This document shows positions 8,151 through 12,500 of a stretch of DNA of 12,500 bases, piece by piece. Numbering within the stretch: the stretch's first letter is position 1; the number at the start of each line of letters is the position of its first letter. Origin of the DNA: Stramonita haemastoma (lineage: Eukaryota > Mollusca > Gastropoda > Neogastropoda > Muricidae); contig CM060344.1 of the NCBI GenBank assembly GCA_030674155.1, positions 28,030,034 to 28,042,533 of the forward strand, written 5' to 3'. The notes under the pieces were generated by a model. The model worked only from the letters and a program-made list of their open reading frames with translations, ran no database searches and was not told the DNA's origin. The position numbers and the translations under genes were made by a program.

Positions 8151-8281
8151 ATGATTAGTCCGCCATTTTGACAGTCTGTCACAGAGGCGCCCGTTTTGGA
8201 GAACTTTACCTTGGAGTTAGTTAACATCAGTGCCGACTCCACTCCCCAAAAAACTCCTTCGGACGAGACTGTCAACCGAGG

Positions 8282-8417
8282 CTGTGTGCGAACGCACGCA
8301 GAACTTCTTGTGCGCACATTAAAAACCTGTTCTGCCTTTTGGTAAAGTAGGCCATTCAGTGCCAAGTTTGAACGGATTAGACCTACTTAAAAAAAAAAAA
8401 AAGCATGCACACTGGTG
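8282..8417 (+). repeat. Dispersed A-tailed repeat, copy 4 (internal deletion)
   Basis: It starts with TGTGTGCGAACGCACGCAGA, continues TTGTGCGCACATTAAAAACC, TGTTCTGCCTTTTGGTAAAG and TAGGCCATTCAGTGCC, then diverges. It rejoins the family pattern only weakly at the A14 run (8389-8402) and GCATGCACACTGG. The usual GCTTATCCCATTATCCTC block and AATAAA tail are absent, so it is truncated or internally deleted. Its right limit is uncertain. Confidence 0.75.
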
Positions 8418-8998
8418 TTGTGTTTAGACATCATCCCTGAAATAAACCAGTATGTGGCTACCTTCATGGTGAGAAACACGGCTGAATACGCACAATCTCA
8501 CCTTTGGTAATCCTCGGAGCTCCAGCCAGGTAACGAAAAAAGGAAAAAGAAAAAAAAAGGTGGACATCTCATTCAAGTCTGGCTCTGCCACTTAGCCATT
8601 ACTGTGTGTAGGGGGCTTCGTCGGTGTCACCTAGATTCCTCATACTCTTCTTCCCTTACTGGCCAGCTTAGATTCCTGCCAATGGATGATAGTAGACTAC
8701 CGCATAATATGCTGTCATTATCTGGACGCTAGCCATTAACAAAAAAAAAAAAAAAAAAGAGTTTTGTCTCCAGTGTGAGTGCCAGAGTTAGTGTGAATAC
8801 AGGTTCGGTGGTGATTGGGGTTACAACCATGGTGTTGATGTTGCTGACACTGACAATTTGGGACGTGAGTTTTTGCCAACAGTTGTTTGGTTGTTCTTAG
8901 GAGATATGTTTGGTTTAAACCAAACTTTACTAGTTCAGAACAACGAAGCACCAAGACATGAAATGATTTGTACAACAAGCAATGCTTATTGAGTACTC
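8418..8998. other. Unique region with A18 run and an 18-bp palindrome
   Basis: No ORF with recognisable motifs. An A18 run lies at 8741-8758. A perfect 18-bp palindrome, GTTTGGTTTAAACCAAAC, lies at 8908-8925. An A-rich purine stretch is at 8535-8560. No RNA gene seen. Confidence 0.55.
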
Positions 8999-9195
8999 TA
9001 ACGCACGCAGAACATATTGCGCACACGTATAAATCTGTTCCGCTTTTCGTAAGAGTAGTCCATCGTGTGCAGGTGGGAACAGATGACATGATTTACAAAA
9101 CTGCATAACAACGGGACCGGATGAAAAAATGCATATGATTGCTTATTACTGTTATCCTCGATATAAAAAGAATAAATAAAAATAAATAAATAATT
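8999..9195 (+). repeat. Dispersed A-tailed repeat, copy 5 (near full length)
   Basis: Read on the plus strand: TAACGCACGCAGAACATATT, GCGCACACGTATAAATCTGT, TCCGCTTTTCGTAAGAGTAG, CCATCGTGTGCAGGTGGGAA, CAGATGACATGATTTACA, GGGACCGGATGAAAAAATGC, GTTATCCTCGATATAAAAAG, then a tail of AATAAATAAAAATAAATAAA. This is the best reference copy because both ends are visible. The AATAAA-type 3' tail is what suggests a retroposed (SINE-like) origin. No convincing pol III A and B boxes were found, so a tRNA-derived SINE is not demonstrated. Confidence 0.9.
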
Positions 9196-9763
9196 AATAT
9201 ATATCAAGAAATGGCTGCAGCTAAACTGAACTGCATCATCAAATAGATGAAAATCAAGACATGACAACAAAGTATTTCAAGAATGTGGGAAAATATCAGG
9301 AAAAGAAAACAACAAATTTAATAAACAATAGTAAACAAAGAAAGGGGTAGATGCATCATGGCAAGACGAGGCAACACCATGGCAAGTCAGGCTGTGGCAA
9401 GCTTACACCAGAAAAAACAACAACAACAGTACCATAAATAATTAGGATACTATTCCACACATGGGGTTGCACATGAAATGGTTTGAACAAACAGGTGGTC
9501 TAATAGTGAAAGATTTAGTTTGTACACAACTGTTTGCAATTCCTCACGCTTCAAAACCCTTCTAATAACATATATGGACGTACAGACGTGTAAACTGTAT
9601 GACAAATGATTATGGGCACATAACTTTTAACGGTGTGGATGTTCTTTTCCATTTTGTGTTGAGGACCACAAGTAAACAAGTTGGGGGGGGGGGGGGGGGT
9701 TGATTTCTGGTTCTTACTAATATCTGTGAACACGACTTTACCGTTGTAATCACTGTTTTACTT
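9196..9763. other. Unique AT-rich region with G17 run
   Basis: It includes an imperfect repeat of a CATGGCAAG word (about 9357-9400) and a G17 homopolymer at 9683-9699. No coding sequence or RNA supported. Confidence 0.55.
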
Positions 9764-9968
9764 CTTTTTATAAAAAGTCTTTTGATTCGAGGCTAATGGA
9801 ATAAACACTCATATGTTGTGCTTGTTTTTTGTTTGTTTGTTTTTTTCAATCCAGTCTCCATGTGCATGAAAATGTTCTACTTTTTGTCACCTGTTCCCAC
9901 CGGCACACATGACCTGAAGGACTCTTCCGAAAGGCCGAACAGGTCTTAACGTGTGCACAAGGTAGTCT
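9764..9968 (-). repeat. Dispersed A-tailed repeat, copy 6
   Basis: On the plus strand: TTGATTCGAGGCTAATGGAA, TAAACACTCATATGTTGTGC, a TTTG-rich insertion, CAATCCAGTCTCCATGTGCA, TTTTTGTCACCTGTTCCCAC, CGGCACACATGACC, CGAAAGGCCGAACAGGTCTT and AACGTGTGCACAAGGT. Block order is the same as copies 3 and 5. The A-rich tail is decayed to TATAAAAAG and the GTGCGAACGCAC end is missing. Confidence 0.87.
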
Positions 9969-10318
9969 GTTTTCTTTCTACTCTTAACAAATGTTCTTGC
10001 CGAAAACTTGATAATCTGCACTCGTTCAATAGCATCCACCTCTAAAAATCCCCCAGATTTATGAGCCATACAACGGGACAAGTTTTTGATTTGGTGTGTT
10101 AGACATTTTTAAACGAAGCGTGACAGGTATTTTGTGGAGTCTAAAGTGCAGTCTCTCTACTGTAGGGGCTAGCTGTATGTAACTCATGACCTGAATGTCC
10201 TGTCCAAAAGCTTGTCTACTACAGTACATTTGGATTGACACTGAGCAGCACTGGCTGCAAAACAGAAATCCAAGGTCGTAGTAACTGGGTTCAACTTTGT
10301 GTCCATTATTTTCAGAAC
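9969..10318. other. Unique spacer, possible weak extra repeat fragment
   Basis: CATGACCTGAATGTCCTGTC (about 10187) resembles CATGACCTGAAGGACTCTTC inside copy 6 (about 9907). The AAAACAGAAATCCAAGGTCG segment (about 10258) resembles 6311-6333. Both are too short to name an element. No gene supported. Confidence 0.45.
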
Positions 10319-10508
10319 TCTGTGTGTGTGTGTGTGTTGTGTGTGTGTGTGTGTGTGTGTTGTGTGTGTGTGTGTGTGTGTGCGCGCGCGCGCGCGCGTG
10401 TGTGAGTGAGACGCAGAGAGAGACAGAGACATGTGTGTGTGTGTGGTCGCGATGTGTGTGTGTGAATTGAGTAGAGAGGGAGGGTGGGGAGAGAGGAGAG
10501 AGAGGGAT

Positions 10509-10572
<64 letters not shown>

Positions 10573-10600
10573 ACAGAGACAGAGAGAGACAGAGAGAGAC

Positions 10601-10633
<33 letters not shown>

Positions 10634-10844
10634 CAGAAGAGAGAGAGAAGAGAGAGAGAGAGAGAAACAGAGATGGAGAGAGAGAGAGTCTGTGTATGAG
10701 ACAGAAGAGAGAGAGAGTGTGTGTGGGGGGGGGAGGGGGGGGTGTATGTGTGTGTATGAGAGAGTGTGTGTGTGTGTGTGGTGGGGGGGGGGGGGGGGGC
10801 TATATATATCATCCTACCTCTGTGTGTGTGTGTGTGGTGTGTGT

Positions 10845-10883
<39 letters not shown>
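10319..10883. repeat. Compound TG / CG / TG / GA / poly-G / TG microsatellite
   Basis: In order: TG (10319-10380), CG (10382-10398), TG, GA and GACAGA arrays (about 10485-10718), TG with G-rich interruptions, G17 (10783-10799), TATATATA, and TG to 10883. The right TG block ends exactly where the 3' end of the minus-strand LINE begins. The long Arg-Glu and Ser-Leu ORFs here are low-complexity artefacts. Confidence 0.95.
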
Positions 10884-10884
<1 letters not shown>

Positions 10885-11052
10885 CTTCAGTTTAACGTCT
10901 ATTGACATTAAGTGATTTTAGACACACACAAAAAAACACATGAACAAGAAAAAATTGAACAATAGCTGAAACCAATGCCAGATAGCAAAAATTAAATATA
11001 AAACTAACTTTAACAAACTGTAAATACTGAATTATCGTACTTCTTATTAGCG
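10884..11052 (-). other. 3' UTR of the RNase H LINE with terminal GACGTTAAAC motif
   Basis: Non-coding minus-strand sequence after the ORF stop (codon at 11053-11055). It holds an A-run/CA patch at 10922-10940 and ends with CACTTAATGTCAATAGACGT and TAAACTGAAGA directly before (AC)n. A terminal GACGTTAAAC-type motif next to a simple-repeat tail is, as I recall, frequent at 3' ends of mollusc I-group LINEs. Confidence 0.65.
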
Positions 11053-11476
11053 CTAACCAATGTCCAACAATCGTGATGGTTCAGACAACAACTGATCCAG
11101 AGATAGATTAGGCACAACAGGTAAAAGTGGTTTTAGATATCCACAAAGAAGAATATGACTATTCGTTGTCTTATCTCCACAAATACAGTTTACATCCTTT
11201 GAGTATTTCGTCTTGAAGACATTTAGTTTAAATCTGTACATGAGGGATAACATATTTCTGCGATTGTACCAACCACAGACTTTGTCAGAAGTTAAGATAT
11301 TTTGAAAATGTATCATATTACTTGTACTGCTATCATGAAGCCGATAGCCAGAATCGCTGATCTTCTTTCTGAAATGCTTCCAACAAGCATTTTGCAGCAA
11401 GCTGTATCCCTCATGCAAAGATAATGCAACATCTATTTCACAAGAATCGTTTCTATACCTTGCCCCATATTTTGCA
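11053..11476 (-). pseudogene. LINE C-terminal region with CxC-x7-H-x3-C zinc knuckle
   Basis: The open frame starts just after RNase H at LAKYGARYRND (about 11474), the usual ADxLAK-like tail of the domain, and runs to the stop at 11053. The knuckle is CICGDKTTNSHILLC at 11143-11187: Cys at 11185-11187, Cys two codons on, then His and the last Cys at 11143-11145. In LINEs this region follows RNase H and is thought to help bind nucleic acid. The segment is uninterrupted for about 140 codons, so it is the best-preserved part of the element. It is part of the upstream polyprotein, not a separate gene. Confidence 0.8.
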
Positions 11477-11890
11477 AGGGTACTTTGTCATAAAATAGAT
11501 TCCACTGTGTGAGGGAACCCAACAAAAAGTAACAGTACTACCTCTTAAAATAACAAGATGACCAGATGCTTGATTTCAATGAGAAGGTATTTTCTCACTT
11601 TAAGATTAGAATTCTTTAAAGCATGTAAAACCGATTTAGAATCAACACACACAAGTATGTTGAAAATATCTTTAGGAAAGTCAAGTACATAGTACGGCGC
11701 AAATATTATAGCCGTTAGCTCAGCTGTAAATATAGATTTATTTTTTCCCCGGTTGAAAGATGTTCTACTTTCAATGAGGGATAATAGAAGCCGCACCTCC
11801 CTCATTAGTATTAAGAATGGAACCATCAGTTTATTTTTCAGATGATCAGAATAGGTAGTTTGAATATGCTCTTTTACAAATGCCATAAGT
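11477..11890 (-). pseudogene. LINE RNase H domain, split over two frames
   Basis: RNase H would degrade the RNA strand of the RNA:DNA hybrid during retrotransposition. The pieces are recognisable: TDGSILNTNEGGAASIIPH, carrying the first catalytic Asp (11819-11830 and on), in one frame; SIFTAELTAI, with the catalytic Glu at 11719-11721, and FNILVCVDSKSVLHAL, with the catalytic Asp at 11641-11643, in a second frame; and TFCWVPSHSGI, containing the conserved SHxGI His (11498-11521), back in the first. All the core catalytic positions I can check are kept although the frame changes at about 11830, 11775, 11560 and 11480. The longest continuous ORF (11545-11886) therefore reads partly out of frame at its start and end. 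Confidence 0.8.
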
Positions 11891-12500
11891 ATATTAATAT
11901 TGTCAGCTTTTCGTACAGTGGAATAATCAATATCAAAGTGAGCTTTAAGCAGTTCCCAAGGTGGACAGGGAGCTAAATTTACTTCTGATTTAGCTACTTT
12001 ATTGGGATAAGTTTTAAATCTTTAAAAAGTGGGGAGGTATAAGTGCTAATTGTGGTAAGCGAGCTGATAGTTCTTGCTCTTTTAGGAAAATGAATATCAG
12101 ACTTTAACTGAACTTCCTTTTCAACATTACTTTCATTTGCTGTGCTTCTTAAGACATATTTTGCCACCGCAAGTTGCCGATGTTCATGTAAAGGCAGAAC
12201 ACCTATTTCTTTATATGTGCCTAGAGTTGAGGCATGAGGTGGTACACCCAAAGCAAGCCGGAAGGCTTTACAATCAAGACTTTGAATTTTCTTAAGTAAG
12301 TAATTTGGAGCACTGAAAAATACTTCTTGTCCATAAGACAGTCTTGAGCGCACAAGGGCCAAGGACAGTTGTTTTAATACGGTGATATCTTGCCCCCATG
12401 GTTGTTTACTGACAACTTTTAAGAAATTAAGAACGTTCTTAGCTTTAGTTGCCAAAAATTTCAATGTGCTGATTCCACGCTAATTTAGAAGTGAGGTATA
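11891..12500 (-). pseudogene. LINE post-RT (thumb/linker) region, partial
   Basis: The frame at 11994-12464 contains AKNVLNFLKVVSKQPWGQD, LALVRSRLSYGQEVFFSAP, KKIQSLDCKAFRLALG and LPLHEHRQLAVAKYV, the linker that follows the RT palm in I- and Jockey-type LINEs. The SRLSYGQ motif is the characteristic marker. Upstream, SKLAWNQHI lies in another frame (about 12466-12491), a one-base shift away, showing that the coding region continues past the window edge. Downstream the frame closes at 11994, but KVAKSEVNLAPCPPWEL continues in the next frame into RNase H. The apparent start at 12464 is not a real initiation site. Confidence 0.8.

Larger units (their letters stand above)
10884..12500 (-). mobile_element. 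LINE with RNase H (I/Nimb-like), 3' part, runs off the right edge
   Basis: On the minus strand the order is: end of the reverse-transcriptase region, linker, RNase H, C-terminal CxC-x7-H-x3-C knuckle, then about 170 bp of 3' UTR ending GTCAATAGACGTTAAACTGA and followed by (AC)n. This order is characteristic of the I superfamily of LINEs (I, Nimb and relatives). Coding potential continues at the right edge, so the RT core, endonuclease and ORF1 would lie beyond 12500. No 5' end is visible. At least six frameshifts make this copy inactive as written. The assignment to Nimb rather than another I-group clade is a judgement from memory of the family layout. Confidence 0.85.

Noticed and set aside
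7477..8151. Separate small genes in the overlapping ORFs
   Set aside because: Each ORF holds one or two blocks of the same LINE protein in sequence, so they are pieces of one frameshifted pseudogene.
9781..9795. Pol III B-box-like GATTCGAGGC in repeat copy 6
   Set aside because: The other copies read TATCGAGGATA or TTTGAGGATA at the same place, no A box stands at a suitable distance, and the orientation is opposite to the A-rich tail.
10312..10908. 198-codon minus-strand and 154-codon plus-strand ORFs (His-Thr, Ser-Leu, Arg-Glu repeats)
   Set aside because: They are translations of TG, GA and G microsatellites on both strands, with no non-repetitive coding segment.

Overview
The window is repeat-dense eukaryotic nuclear DNA. 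I find no intact host protein-coding gene, no tRNA or rRNA gene, no CRISPR array and nothing operon-like. The retroelement types, the very high load of (CA)n, (CT)n and (TA)n arrays and the long poly-C/poly-G runs suggest a marine invertebrate, most likely a mollusc. That taxonomic guess is inference. No previously undescribed biological system is visible. What stands out is a set of related dispersed repeats and two decayed LINEs.

Layout. 1-2165: degenerate CA arrays, a TA array, CT arrays, a TG/CA block with a perfect 30-bp palindrome, and two copies (564-692, 1562-1750) of an unclassified dispersed repeat of about 200 bp. 2166-3834: GC- and CpG-richer, pyrimidine- and G-rich DNA that could be promoter-like but has no supported exon. 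3840-4924: a 45-bp tandem duplication inside CA, then CT, TG, CA and CG microsatellites separated by AT-rich DNA. 4925-6530: AT-rich unique DNA with poly-C runs and a diverged direct repeat at 125-bp spacing.

6538-10318 holds four more copies of the dispersed repeat (6538-6745, 8282-8417, 8999-9195, 9764-9968). Between the first two lies a 5'-truncated, heavily frameshifted LINE fragment (7116-8150, plus strand) with reverse-transcriptase palm/thumb and C-terminal remnants. 10319-10883 is a compound TG/CG/GA/poly-G microsatellite. It directly abuts the 3' end of a second LINE on the minus strand (10884 to beyond 12500). This second element carries the end of the RT region, an RNase H domain and a terminal CCHC zinc knuckle, and resembles I/Nimb-type elements.

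The LINEs and the short A-rich-tailed repeats are the only parts with biological logic: LINEs encode the target-primed reverse transcription machinery, and short non-coding retroposons with A-rich tails may be mobilised by it. In both LINEs the reading frame is broken mainly by 1-2 base indels, not stop codons. That could be old decay, or it could be uncorrected sequencing indels in the source assembly.
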